Of a stretch of 64,000 nucleotides of DNA, positions 50,956 through 59,690 are shown piece after piece. Where the stretch lies: assembly GCF_003182095.1 (NCBI RefSeq), contig NZ_QGTJ01000003.1:124001-188000 (forward strand), given 5' to 3'. The notes under the pieces are model-generated. The model was given only the letters and a program-made list of their open reading frames with translations, was not told the DNA's origin and searched no databases. Made by a program: the position numbers and the translations under genes. Every line of letters starts with the position of its first letter. Position 1 is the first letter of the stretch. This DNA is from Plasticicumulans acidivorans (lineage in GTDB: Bacteria; Pseudomonadota; Gammaproteobacteria; Competibacterales; Competibacteraceae).

Positions 50956-52242
50956 TCAGAAGTTCATGCTGTACTGGACACCGAGGACCCAGGCATCGTC
51001 CTCGTAGTCACCCTTGATCCGCCCCTTCGCGGCGACGCCCTGACCGCTGCTCTGGTCGTTGTCGATGCGGGCGTCGTTGACGAACAGGTGGGCGACGCCG
51101 AAGTCGACGGCGCTGTCGGGGTTCGGCTTCCACTGCACGCCGGCGGACAGCCACAGGCGGTTGTTGTCGGGCAGCGAGACCAGCCGCTCGCTGGCACCGC
51201 GCACCGGCGTCTGATCCCAGGCGGTGCCGAACTTCAGCGTCAGATCCTCGGCGTAGCGGTAATTGACGCCGAGCGCCACCCGCCAGGCGTCGCGGAAATC
51301 GGTCGCCAGCGTCTGCGCCGTGCTGCCCGCCAGCGGGCCGGAATCGCGCTTGATGTCGATGCGCTGGATGCTGCCCCAACCGGTGCGCGAAACGTCGGCG
51401 AGCAGCGTCCAGCGCGCATCGAAGTCATGCACCAGGCTGAGGATCCAGGTGTCGGGCAGCATCAGCCGGGCCTTGGCATCGCTGCTCGCCGCGGCGTTGA
51501 GCGCGGCACTCGGCCCGTCGGCCTTGATGTCACCGCTGAGGTCGTAGCCGATGCGCGAGCGGTACGACAGGCCGACGCGGGTCTGCGGCGAGAGCGTGAA
51601 CAGCGCGCCGGCGTTCCAGCCCCAGCTGTCGTCATCGAGCTTGAGCGTCAGCTCGGTGTTGGCCAGCACCGGGCTGAGGATGCCGGCGGCGCGTTTGTAC
51701 TCGGCCTCGAAGCGCTGCCAGTTGAGACCGGCGCCGAGCGAGACGAAATCGTTGATCTTCCAGGCGATCGACGGATTGATGTTGAGCGTCTTGATCTCGA
51801 AGTAATCCGAATGCGCCGAGCCGAGCCACGGGCGCTGGTAGTCGGTGCGCAGGCCGAACGGCGCGCCGAGGCCGAGGCCGATCCACAGATCGGGCTGCAG
51901 CTGCCAGCTCAGGTAACCGTTGGGCACGTAGCCCCAGTTGCCGGCATCACCACCGTCGCCGCTACCGGCCAGTGCGCCGGCGCTGGAGCCGTCGTCGCTG
52001 AACTTGAAGCTCGGGCGGATCGCGGCCAGACCGCCGGACACCGCACGCGGCGCCAGCAGCGTCATCGCCGCCGGGTTGTAGAACACCGTCGAGGCGTTCT
52101 CGCCGAGCGCCGCGGAACCGGCGTAGGCATTGCCGAGGCCGCTGGCGTTCTGTTCCAGCAGCTGGAAGCCGGCGGCGCCGGCCTGGGTCGAGCACAGACC
52201 GAGAACGACGGGCAGCAGTTTCAACGGTGGGCGGCGGTTCAT
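50956..52242 (-). CDS. fadL: FadL-type outer membrane fatty acid transporter
   Basis: A 428-residue outer-membrane beta-barrel. After a signal peptide (LKLLPVVLGLCSTQAGAAG) comes the FadL hallmark FQLLEQNASGLGNAYAGSAALGENASTVFYNPAAMTLL, including the NPA motif of the hatch domain. The C-terminus ends in Phe (VLGVQYSMNF) as barrel proteins do. Start MNRRPPLK has GGAGAG upstream. It sits directly between fadE and the dehydrogenase/hydratase gene, giving uptake of long-chain fatty acids. Confidence 0.95.
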   Translation of the reverse strand: MNRRPPLKLLPVVLGLCSTQAGAAGFQLLEQNASGLGNAYAGSAALGENASTVFYNPAAMTLLAPRAVSGGLAAIRPSFKFSDDGSSAGALAGSGDGGDAGNWGYVPNGYLSWQLQPDLWIGLGLGAPFGLRTDYQRPWLGSAHSDYFEIKTLNINPSIAWKINDFVSLGAGLNWQRFEAEYKRAAGILSPVLANTELTLKLDDDSWGWNAGALFTLSPQTRVGLSYRSRIGYDLSGDIKADGPSAALNAAASSDAKARLMLPDTWILSLVHDFDARWTLLADVSRTGWGSIQRIDIKRDSGPLAGSTAQTLATDFRDAWRVALGVNYRYAEDLTLKFGTAWDQTPVRGASERLVSLPDNNRLWLSAGVQWKPNPDSAVDFGVAHLFVNDARIDNDQSSGQGVAAKGRIKGDYEDDAWVLGVQYSMNF

Positions 52243-52334
52243 GTTGTCTCTCCAAATCCCGGTCTGGCGGGTCAGTGTCTTTATGCTTGCATCGCGCCGG
52301 CGCAGCCGCCGGCACTGTCCGTGCGGGCGCGGCT

Positions 52335-54671
52335 TCAGGCCGTATCCGCGCAAGGACCTGGCGCGGCGCGGGCCGCACTCAGGTCGAAAGGAAACTCATC
52401 GACGTGCACGACGCAGTCGCGCAGGCGGTCGCGACGTTCGAGCAGGGCGTATTCCTCGGCGTCGACCACGCCGTATTCGAACGCCAGACGGTAGAGGTCG
52501 CGGACATTGGCGCGCGGATCACCGGCGAAGCGCCCGGCCTTTTCCGCAGCGCGGACTTTGGCCTCGGCCGGCTCGGCGACCAGCGTCGCCACCAGCGCCG
52601 CTTCGATCGCCGCCAGCGGCTCGCGCTCGTCACGCGGCACGAAGCCGGCGCCGCACAGCCGCTCGCGCGTCGGCGAGGGCTCGCTGAGCGCCTGCGCCAG
52701 CGCCCGCAGCAGGCGGTCGTGCGGCGGCCGGTACGCCCGCCCGAGCGGGAATAACAGCCCGCGCAGCAGCCAGCGCACCGGCCGATACGGGAAGTTGTCG
52801 ATCAGGCCGTCGAGCGCCTGCTGGGCGCGATACAGCGCATCCTGCACGCCCCAGTCGAGCAGCGGCCGGTCGGCCGCGGGACGACCGTCGTCCTCGAAGC
52901 GCTTGAGTGTGGCGCTGGCCAGGTACAGCTGCGCCAGCACGTCGCCGAGCCGGGCCGAGAGCAGCTCACGGCGCTTGAGCGAGCCGCCGAGCAGCAGCAG
53001 CGCGACATCGGCGCTGAAGGCAAACGCCGCCGCGACCCGCGTCAGCTGGCGGTAATGCCCGCGGGCAGCGGCATCGACGTCCGCATCGACGCGTGCCAGG
53101 CGGGCACCGCTCAGGCCGTGCCCCAGTGCGCGCAGGCCGTTGCCGGCGATATGGCGCAGGTGCGCGAACAGCGCCTGGTCGAAGGTGCGCAGACCGCGCG
53201 CGCGGTCGCCATCCTGCGCCGCGCGCATCTCGGTCAGCAGCCAGGGATGGCAGCGGATCGCCCCCTGACCGAACAGCACCAGGCTGCGGGTGAGGATGTT
53301 CGCGCCCTCGACGGTGATGCCGATCGGCACCTGCTGATAGGCCCTGCCGAGGAAGTTCGCCGGGCCCAGACAGATGCCCTTGCCACCAATGACGTCCATG
53401 CCGTCGTTGACCACCTGTCTTGCACGCTCGGTAATGTGGAGCTTGACGATAGCCGAGACCACCGCCGGCTTCTCGCCGAGATCGAGCGCGCCGGCGGTCA
53501 GCCGCCGCGCCGCGTCGATGACGTAGGTGTGCCCGGCGATGCGCGCCAGCGCCTCGGCGACGCCTTCGAAGCGGGCGATCGGGGCACGGAACTGCTGGCG
53601 CACGCGAGCGTAGCCGCCGACGGCGCGCGCCGTCAGCCAGCTCATGCCGGTGTAGCTCGACGGCAGCGAGATCGAGCGCCCGGCGGCCAGGCACTCCATC
53701 AGCATGCGCCAGCCCTGCCCGGCCATCGCCGGGCCGCCGATGATGAACTCCAGCGGCATGAACACGTCGTGCCCGCGCGTCGGCCCGTTCATGAACATCG
53801 CATCCAGCGGCCGGTGACGGTGGCCGATCTCGACGCCGGGGTGATCGCGCGGCACCAGCGCGCAGGTGATGCCGAGGTCTTCGACATCGCCGAGCAGGTG
53901 TTCCGGGTCATAGAGGCGAAACGCCAGGCCGAGCAGCGTGCAGACCGGCGCCAGCGTGATGTAGCGCTTGTCCCAGCTGACGCGCATGCCGAGCGTCTCG
54001 TGACCGTCCCAGTAGCCGCGGCAGACGATGCCGGCATCGGGGATCGCGGCGGCATCGGAGCCGGCCCACGGGCTGGTCAGCGCGAAGGCCGGGATCTCCT
54101 CGCCGCGCGCCAGCCGCGGCAGGTAGTAGCGCTGCTGGCTGTCGGTGCCGTAGCGCAGCAGCAGCTCGGCTGGGCCGAGCGAGTTCGGCACCATCACCGA
54201 GACTGCCAGTGCCGAGCAGCGCGTCGACAGCTTGGCGATGACCGTCGAATGCGCCAGTGCCGAAAAGCCCAGTCCGCCGAAGCGCTCGGGGATGATCAGA
54301 CCGAAGAACCCCTGCTCCCGCAGGTAGCGCCACAGGGACGGCGGCAGGTCGTGCAGCGTCTGTGTCACCTGCCAGTCGTCACACAGCCGGCAGGCTTCCT
54401 CGACCTGCTCGTCGAGAAAACGCTGTTCCACCACGTTGAGCCGCGGCACCGGCAGCGCGGCCAGCCGCTGCCAGCGCGGACGCCCGCTGAACAGCTCCCC
54501 CTCCCACCAGACACTGCCGGCTTCGAGCGCCTCGCGCTCGGTCACCGACATCCGTGGCAGCGCCCGGCGAAACACTGCCAGCAGCGCGCGGCTGAGCACA
54601 GGCCGGCGCAGCGGCGGCAGCGTCAACACAGCCACGGCCGCGGCCGCCATGATCAGTCCGCTCACCAGCAT
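52335..54671 (-). CDS. fadE: Acyl-CoA dehydrogenase (FadE)
   Basis: A 778-residue FAD-dependent acyl-CoA dehydrogenase, the first step of beta-oxidation. It starts with a membrane-anchor helix (MLVSGLIMAAAAVAVLTLPPL), followed by the dehydrogenase core (WRYLREQGFFGLIIPERFGGLGFSALAHS; FALTSPWAGSDAAA; DVIGGKGICLGP) and the FadE-specific C-terminal extension of about 280 residues. Length agrees with E. coli FadE (814). Start MLVSGL has GGGAGAC upstream. First gene of the minus-strand fatty acid block, so its promoter likely drives fadE-fadL and perhaps more. Confidence 0.95.
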   Translation of the reverse strand: MLVSGLIMAAAAVAVLTLPPLRRPVLSRALLAVFRRALPRMSVTEREALEAGSVWWEGELFSGRPRWQRLAALPVPRLNVVEQRFLDEQVEEACRLCDDWQVTQTLHDLPPSLWRYLREQGFFGLIIPERFGGLGFSALAHSTVIAKLSTRCSALAVSVMVPNSLGPAELLLRYGTDSQQRYYLPRLARGEEIPAFALTSPWAGSDAAAIPDAGIVCRGYWDGHETLGMRVSWDKRYITLAPVCTLLGLAFRLYDPEHLLGDVEDLGITCALVPRDHPGVEIGHRHRPLDAMFMNGPTRGHDVFMPLEFIIGGPAMAGQGWRMLMECLAAGRSISLPSSYTGMSWLTARAVGGYARVRQQFRAPIARFEGVAEALARIAGHTYVIDAARRLTAGALDLGEKPAVVSAIVKLHITERARQVVNDGMDVIGGKGICLGPANFLGRAYQQVPIGITVEGANILTRSLVLFGQGAIRCHPWLLTEMRAAQDGDRARGLRTFDQALFAHLRHIAGNGLRALGHGLSGARLARVDADVDAAARGHYRQLTRVAAAFAFSADVALLLLGGSLKRRELLSARLGDVLAQLYLASATLKRFEDDGRPAADRPLLDWGVQDALYRAQQALDGLIDNFPYRPVRWLLRGLLFPLGRAYRPPHDRLLRALAQALSEPSPTRERLCGAGFVPRDEREPLAAIEAALVATLVAEPAEAKVRAAEKAGRFAGDPRANVRDLYRLAFEYGVVDAEEYALLERRDRLRDCVVHVDEFPFDLSAARAAPGPCADTA

Positions 54672-55113
54672 CGCGCCGTCTCCCTGCCACACCGTGCATA
54701 CCGACTGTCCGCCCGACGGCGCGACATCGGCCACGCGGCGCCGGCCCGCCTCCCTGCCCCATTCCCAGACCAGCGGTCAAACCGGATCGTCATGTCACCA
54801 CGCGCCTCAACCCCGTCACACGCTGTAACCGTAGATCGTCATTGCCCGCTCGGCGCGTCCGGTCTGACCGCTGCAGATTGCGAGATGTGCGATCGGCCAC
54901 GGAAAGCGCTGTCGCTGGGTGATAAACACCGTGTTTGAGCGGCGCTCATGAGCGGCGACAAGCGATGCACGCTGGCTATGCTTGCGGGCACCGGCCGAGG
55001 GCCTGCCCGCCGCGGGGGACGATTCGCAGACACGGCAGCACGGGCAGCACACCGGCGTCAGTGGTGTTATTTCCAGCTCTCGGTGCAGTCGCGAGCTTCA
55101 GCAAGGGATTCCG
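54672..55113. promoter_or_regulatory. Divergent region between fadE and a diguanylate cyclase
   Basis: 442 bases with no gene. AAACAC-C-GTGTTT (54924-54936) is a perfect 6-bp dyad; its outer bases recall CAAAC/GTTTG sites of fatty-acid repressors such as PsrA, but the spacing differs. No other structure was recognised. Confidence 0.35.
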
Positions 55114-57246
55114 ATGAGCAAACTGCTGGTGCTGGTCCTGTGGATGCTGAGTGCGGGGGTGTCGGCGCAGCCGGCGAGCGAACCGCCTCCGGCGCGCATC
55201 CTGCTGCTCAACAGCTACGCCCCGGGCTACCGCTGGAGCGACGGCATCGAAGCCGGCCTGCGCGCCCGCCTGGACGCCGACGGCCGTCCCTACGAGTTGT
55301 CGGTCGAATACCTCGACAGCCGCCGCTTTCCCGATCCGCAGCTGCGCGAGGCGCTGCTGCCGGTGCTGGCGGCCAAGTACCGGCGCCTGCCGCAGGACTT
55401 GCTGGTAGTGGCCGACAACGCGGCCTTCAACTTCGCGCTGCAGCACCGCGCGCAGCTGTTTGCAGGTCTGCCGATCGTTTTTTGCGGCTACAACAACTTT
55501 CGCGCCGACGCCATCGCCGGCGTCGATGACATCACCGGCGTCAACGAGGAGGTCGACATCGTCGCCACGGTGGAAACGGCGCTGGCCATCCATCCGCACA
55601 CCGACACGCTGGTGTTCATCGTCTCCTCCAAGGACGCCTCCGGTGTGCGTCAGACCGAGGCCGTCGAGCAGGTGGCGATGCCGCATTACCGCGACCGCTA
55701 CCGCCTGATCGAACTCAAGGACACCCGCCTCGACGAGCTGAACGCCCGCCTGGCGATGCTGCCGGCCGATGCGCTGGTGTTCATGGCCGGCCTGCTCGGT
55801 GAGTCGCGCGACGGCCGCCCGCGGAGTCCGCTCGAAAACGCCCGGCTGATCGCCGCCGCCAGCCCGGTGCCGGTGTATGCCTTCTGGGAGTTCATGCTCG
55901 GCAGCGGCATCGTCGGCGGCCGGCTGCTGCGCGGCAGCGATCAGGGCCAGGCTGCCGCCGAGCGGGTACTGCAGATCCTCGACGGCCGTCGCGCCAGCGA
56001 CATTCCGGTGCTGATGACCTCGCCGACGGCGCTGCTGTTCGATGAGCGGGTGCTGCGCCGCTTCGGCATCCGCGATGCCGCACTGCCCGCCGGTGCAACG
56101 ATCATCAACCGTGCCGACGGTCTGTGGTCACGCTACCGCTGGCAGCTCGTGCCGGTGCTGCTGCTGATCGCGCTGCAGGCCCTGCTGATCATCGCCCTGC
56201 TGCACGTGATGCGTCAGCGCCGGCGCGCGCTGGCCGAGCTGCAGGGAGAACGCGACCGTCTGGAAAGCCGCGTCGCCGAGCGCACCCGTGAACTCGGCAA
56301 CAAGCAGGCGGAGCTGGCCGAGGCGCTCGGCGCGCGCGATGTGCTGCTGGCCAATGCGCTGGTCGGCATCATGCTGATCCGCAAGCGGCGCATCGTCTGG
56401 GTCAGCGAGTACATGACGCAGCTGTGCGGCTACTCGATGGCGGAGATGCTCGGGCGCTCGACGGAATTCCTCTATGCCGACGCCGCCGACTACCGCCGCG
56501 TCGGCCACGACAGCCCGTTGCTGCTGGCCACCGGCCGCGCCTATGAGGCCGAACACCGCATGCGCCACCGCGACGGCAGCGTGCGCTGGTGCACGCTGCA
56601 CGGCAAAGCCATCGACCCGTCGACGCTCACCGCCGGCATCCTCTTCGTCGTCAGCGACATCGACGATCGCAAGCAGGCCGAACAGGCGCTGCAGCGCGCC
56701 AACGCCGAACTGGCGACGCTGGCCGCCACCGATCAGCTCACCGGCCTGGCCAACCGCCGCCGCCTGCTCGAAGCGCTCGACGTCGAAATCAGCCGCGCCA
56801 ACCGCTACCACCAGCCATTCGCGCTGATCCTGCTCGACCTCGACCACTTCAAGGCGGTCAACGACCACTACGGCCATGCCGCCGGTGACCGCGTGCTGCG
56901 CGCCACCGCCGGCATCCTCGCCGCCAATCTGCGCCGCAGTGATCTGGTCGGACGCTGGGGCGGCGAGGAATTCCTCGTCATCTGTCCGGGCACCAGCGCC
57001 AGAGCCGCGGCGCAGCTCGCCGAGCTGCTGCGCGCACGGCTGGCGGGCAACCGCTTCGGCGCGCCGGAGCAGGTCACGGCCTCCTTCGGCGTCGCCGGGC
57101 ACTGGCCGGGACGTTCCATCGACGCGCTGGTCAAGGCCGCCGACGATGCGCTCTATGTCGCCAAGGAGCGGCGCGACTGCGTGCACTGCGAACCGCCCGA
57201 GGCCGCCGCCGCGGCTCAGCCGCCGGAGCGGAAGAACGCCGGCTGA
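55114..57246 (+). CDS. Diguanylate cyclase with periplasmic ABC-binding-like sensor and PAS domain
   Basis: A 710-residue membrane sensor. Order: signal/anchor (about 1-18), a periplasmic substrate-binding-like domain (about 25-325; ILLLNSYAPGYRWSDGIEAGL, IVFCGYNN), one membrane helix (WQLVPVLLLIALQALLIIALLHVM, about 345-368), coiled coil, PAS (about 405-530) and GGDEF (about 545-695) with active RWGGEEF and LLDLDHFKAVND. It should make cyclic di-GMP in response to a periplasmic ligand. The similar ABC-sub-bind/PAS/GGDEF layout is common in environmental proteobacteria. Its last 31 bases overlap the convergent FUSC gene. Confidence 0.93.
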   Translation: MSKLLVLVLWMLSAGVSAQPASEPPPARILLLNSYAPGYRWSDGIEAGLRARLDADGRPYELSVEYLDSRRFPDPQLREALLPVLAAKYRRLPQDLLVVADNAAFNFALQHRAQLFAGLPIVFCGYNNFRADAIAGVDDITGVNEEVDIVATVETALAIHPHTDTLVFIVSSKDASGVRQTEAVEQVAMPHYRDRYRLIELKDTRLDELNARLAMLPADALVFMAGLLGESRDGRPRSPLENARLIAAASPVPVYAFWEFMLGSGIVGGRLLRGSDQGQAAAERVLQILDGRRASDIPVLMTSPTALLFDERVLRRFGIRDAALPAGATIINRADGLWSRYRWQLVPVLLLIALQALLIIALLHVMRQRRRALAELQGERDRLESRVAERTRELGNKQAELAEALGARDVLLANALVGIMLIRKRRIVWVSEYMTQLCGYSMAEMLGRSTEFLYADAADYRRVGHDSPLLLATGRAYEAEHRMRHRDGSVRWCTLHGKAIDPSTLTAGILFVVSDIDDRKQAEQALQRANAELATLAATDQLTGLANRRRLLEALDVEISRANRYHQPFALILLDLDHFKAVNDHYGHAAGDRVLRATAGILAANLRRSDLVGRWGGEEFLVICPGTSARAAAQLAELLRARLAGNRFGAPEQVTASFGVAGHWPGRSIDALVKAADDALYVAKERRDCVHCEPPEAAAAAQPPERKNAG

Positions 57247-59141
57247 CGCTCCAGCGCATCGGCAAACTCAGCAAGCGACGCCGCGCCGTCGGCATCGCTG
57301 AGCGAGGCCGCCAACCGCCGCGCCAGTGCCGCCAGCGCGGCGGGATCGGTATTCAGCCCGTCGCGGCAGGCGGCGAACAACGCGCGCACCGCCTGAACAT
57401 CGACGGCGTCGAGCGCCGGCAAACACTGGTGCAGGCGCAGCAGCGCCAGACCGGCGGTGAGCGCGGCGATGCCGCCGGCCAAAGTCGCTGCCGCCGCCTC
57501 GCCGGCCACCGCCGACCGCGCCACCAGCCGCAGCACCCGCCCGAGGGTGCGGGCCCGCCACAGCGCGGCGTTCGGCGGGCGCCGCGCCATCGCCAGCCGG
57601 CGCAGATCGTGGACGCATTCGCGCACCAGCCGGCGCAGCTGTGCCGGCGGATCGCTCGGCAGCAGCCAGCGGTAGACCAGCGCCACCCAGGCGACACCGG
57701 CAATCGCGCCGAGCCCCGCCGGCAGCAGATGGTCGAGACTCGCCGGTGCAGCACCCGGCACCGGGTTGAACATCAGCAGGAACAGCATTGTGAAGTCGGT
57801 GCCGGTGATCGCGGTCGGCGGGCTGGCGATCAGCAGGCAGCCGGCGAACAGCACCGGCACGATGCCGAGCAGCTGCCACGCGAAGCTGTCGACGCCGGCG
57901 AGCAGCCAGAGCTTGCCGAGCAGCGCACAGGCCACTCCAGCCACCGAGCCGCGCAGCACCGCCAGCAGACCGGCGAAGGCGCGGTCGCTGGCGGCGAAGA
58001 TCGAGCACATCACCGCGCACGACATCAGCATCGTCAGGCCACCGGCCCAGCCGCTGAGCTGCCAGAAAGCGGCGACGGCAGCGACCGCCAGCCCGGCGCG
58101 CCGGGCCGCGTGCCAGGCCAGGGCGCGGTCACGGTGAAAGTGCGGATGCGGCCGCGGTGCCAGCCCGACCGCCGTCGCCTGCTCGCCGGCGCGGCGGGCA
58201 TCGGCCGCGGCAGCGAGCGCTTCGGCGAATTCATCCAACCGCGTGCGCAGCGGCCCCGCCGCCAGCTCGCCGGCGAGCAGCGCCGTGGCGCTCGCCGCCG
58301 GTGCCGCGCGGCCGCCGTCGAGCACCTCGGCCAGACGTGCGGCCAGCGCCGGCCCGCCGGGCTGCGCCGCCAGCAGCGGCTGCAGCGCGCGGGTGCGGGC
58401 GACCAGCAGCAGCGCGGCGACGATCAGCTCGCGCGCGGCCCGCACCCGCGTGCGCCGGCCGTCCGACCCGGCACCGACCTGATCGCAGCGGGCATCGAGC
58501 GCGGCCAGCTCGGCGAGCAGCTCGCGCTCGCGCGCCGCCAGCGCGGACTCATCACCGCCACGCAGCGCGCCGGCGGTCCAGGCCAGCGTGGCCCGGCCGA
58601 GGTCACGCACCCGCGCCCGGAACTCGCGGACATCGGCCCCCGGTGTGAACCCCGAGCTGAGCAGCGTCGACACGACCACGCCGATGGCGATGCAGCCGAC
58701 CCGCGCCAGCGCGAATTCATCGAGCCGCCCCGGCTCGGCGAAAGCTGGCAGCGCGACGATCACCGGCGTGTAGCCAGCGAGCACCGCGGCGTAGGCACGA
58801 ATACCGCGCAGCCACTGCGCCGCGCCGGCGCACAGACCGAGCCACAGCGCCAGGCCGGCCAGCGCCAGCGCCGGCTGTTGCGCCAGACGCAGCAGCAGCT
58901 CGACGACCAGCGCGCCGAGCAGCGTGCCGAGCAGACGGTAGAAGCCTTTCGCCAGCTGCAGGCCGCGGGTCGGCTGCGCCACCAGACCGACGGTCATCGC
59001 CGCCCACTGCGGACTGTCGAGGCCGAGTGCGGCAGCCAGCGCCAGTGCCGCCAGCATGGCGAGGCTGGTGCGCAGTGCGAACAGCAGCGCCGGCCGGGTC
59101 GGCTGCAGCAGCGCGTTGCGGCAGGCGCGCAGCACGCTCAT
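57216..59141 (-). CDS. FUSC-family membrane protein (aromatic acid efflux-like)
   Basis: A 641-residue inner-membrane protein with two clusters of about six hydrophobic helices (residues 15-170 and 360-520) separated and followed by cytoplasmic helical parts, the YccS/AaeB layout. PQWAAMTVGLVAQPTRGLQLAKGFYRLLGTLLGALV is the FUSC signature. AaeB-type pumps normally work with a membrane-fusion protein; none is present here. It overlaps the marR stop by ATGA, so both form one operon under the palindromic operator. Substrate unknown; aromatic acids or toxic organics are likely. Confidence 0.9.
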   Translation of the reverse strand: MSVLRACRNALLQPTRPALLFALRTSLAMLAALALAAALGLDSPQWAAMTVGLVAQPTRGLQLAKGFYRLLGTLLGALVVELLLRLAQQPALALAGLALWLGLCAGAAQWLRGIRAYAAVLAGYTPVIVALPAFAEPGRLDEFALARVGCIAIGVVVSTLLSSGFTPGADVREFRARVRDLGRATLAWTAGALRGGDESALAARERELLAELAALDARCDQVGAGSDGRRTRVRAARELIVAALLLVARTRALQPLLAAQPGGPALAARLAEVLDGGRAAPAASATALLAGELAAGPLRTRLDEFAEALAAAADARRAGEQATAVGLAPRPHPHFHRDRALAWHAARRAGLAVAAVAAFWQLSGWAGGLTMLMSCAVMCSIFAASDRAFAGLLAVLRGSVAGVACALLGKLWLLAGVDSFAWQLLGIVPVLFAGCLLIASPPTAITGTDFTMLFLLMFNPVPGAAPASLDHLLPAGLGAIAGVAWVALVYRWLLPSDPPAQLRRLVRECVHDLRRLAMARRPPNAALWRARTLGRVLRLVARSAVAGEAAAATLAGGIAALTAGLALLRLHQCLPALDAVDVQAVRALFAACRDGLNTDPAALAALARRLAASLSDADGAASLAEFADALERQPAFFRSGG

Positions 59142-59605
59142 GGCCCTTCGTCCTCGGCACTGCCACGGCGCGCCGCCAGCACCGCATCGACGCGGGCGAA
59201 CACGCGGCCGAACAGTGCCAGTTCGGCATCGTCGACATCGGTCAGCAGCTCGCTTTCCAGCGCTTCGATGCGCACGCGCAGCGCGTTGACGGTGTCATGG
59301 CCGGCGGCCGTCAGGGCGATGATCTTCGCCCGCCGGTCCTGCGGATCGCTGCGCCGCTCGATCAGCCGCTGGCGTTCGAGGCCGTCGAGCAGGCGCACCA
59401 GCGTCGAGCCTTCGATGCCGAGCGATGCGGCCAGCGCGGTCTGGTGAAGACCGTCGCCGCGATGGGCGAGATGCATCAGCGGCCGCCAGGTCGCCGCGGT
59501 CAGCCCGGTGACGGCGATCGCGGCATCGACCTCGCGCCGCCAGCGGCGGGCGAGCAGACCCAGACGAAAGCCGAAGTTGTGTCGTGTCAATGGGAATTCG
59601 TTCAT
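59138..59605 (-). CDS. MarR-family transcriptional regulator
   Basis: A 155-residue winged-helix repressor: TGLTAATWRPLMHLAHRGDGLHQTALAASLGIEGSTLVRLLDGLERQRLIERRSDPQDRRAKIIALTAAG is the full MarR DNA-binding core. Start MNEFPL is an ATG without SD; a GTG two codons upstream is possible. A perfect 28-bp palindrome (59608-59635) covers the start region, so it should repress itself and the coupled FUSC pump gene until a toxic ligand binds. Confidence 0.92.
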   Translation of the reverse strand: MNEFPLTRHNFGFRLGLLARRWRREVDAAIAVTGLTAATWRPLMHLAHRGDGLHQTALAASLGIEGSTLVRLLDGLERQRLIERRSDPQDRRAKIIALTAAGHDTVNALRVRIEALESELLTDVDDAELALFGRVFARVDAVLAARRGSAEDEGP

Positions 59606-59607
59606 AA

Positions 59608-59635
59608 GCACATTATTAGCTAGCTAATAATGTGC
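59608..59635. promoter_or_regulatory. Perfect 28-bp palindrome, MarR operator
   Basis: The half-site GCACATTATTAGCT is followed directly by its exact reverse complement, with no spacer. It ends 2 bases before the marR ATG. TTATTAGCTAGCTAATAA at its centre is of MarR type. Confidence 0.75.
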
Positions 59636-59690
59636 ACACAATCGATCAATCCCGACCGCTGTCTCCCGCCGTTGCGCCCGCTTGCCGCGC

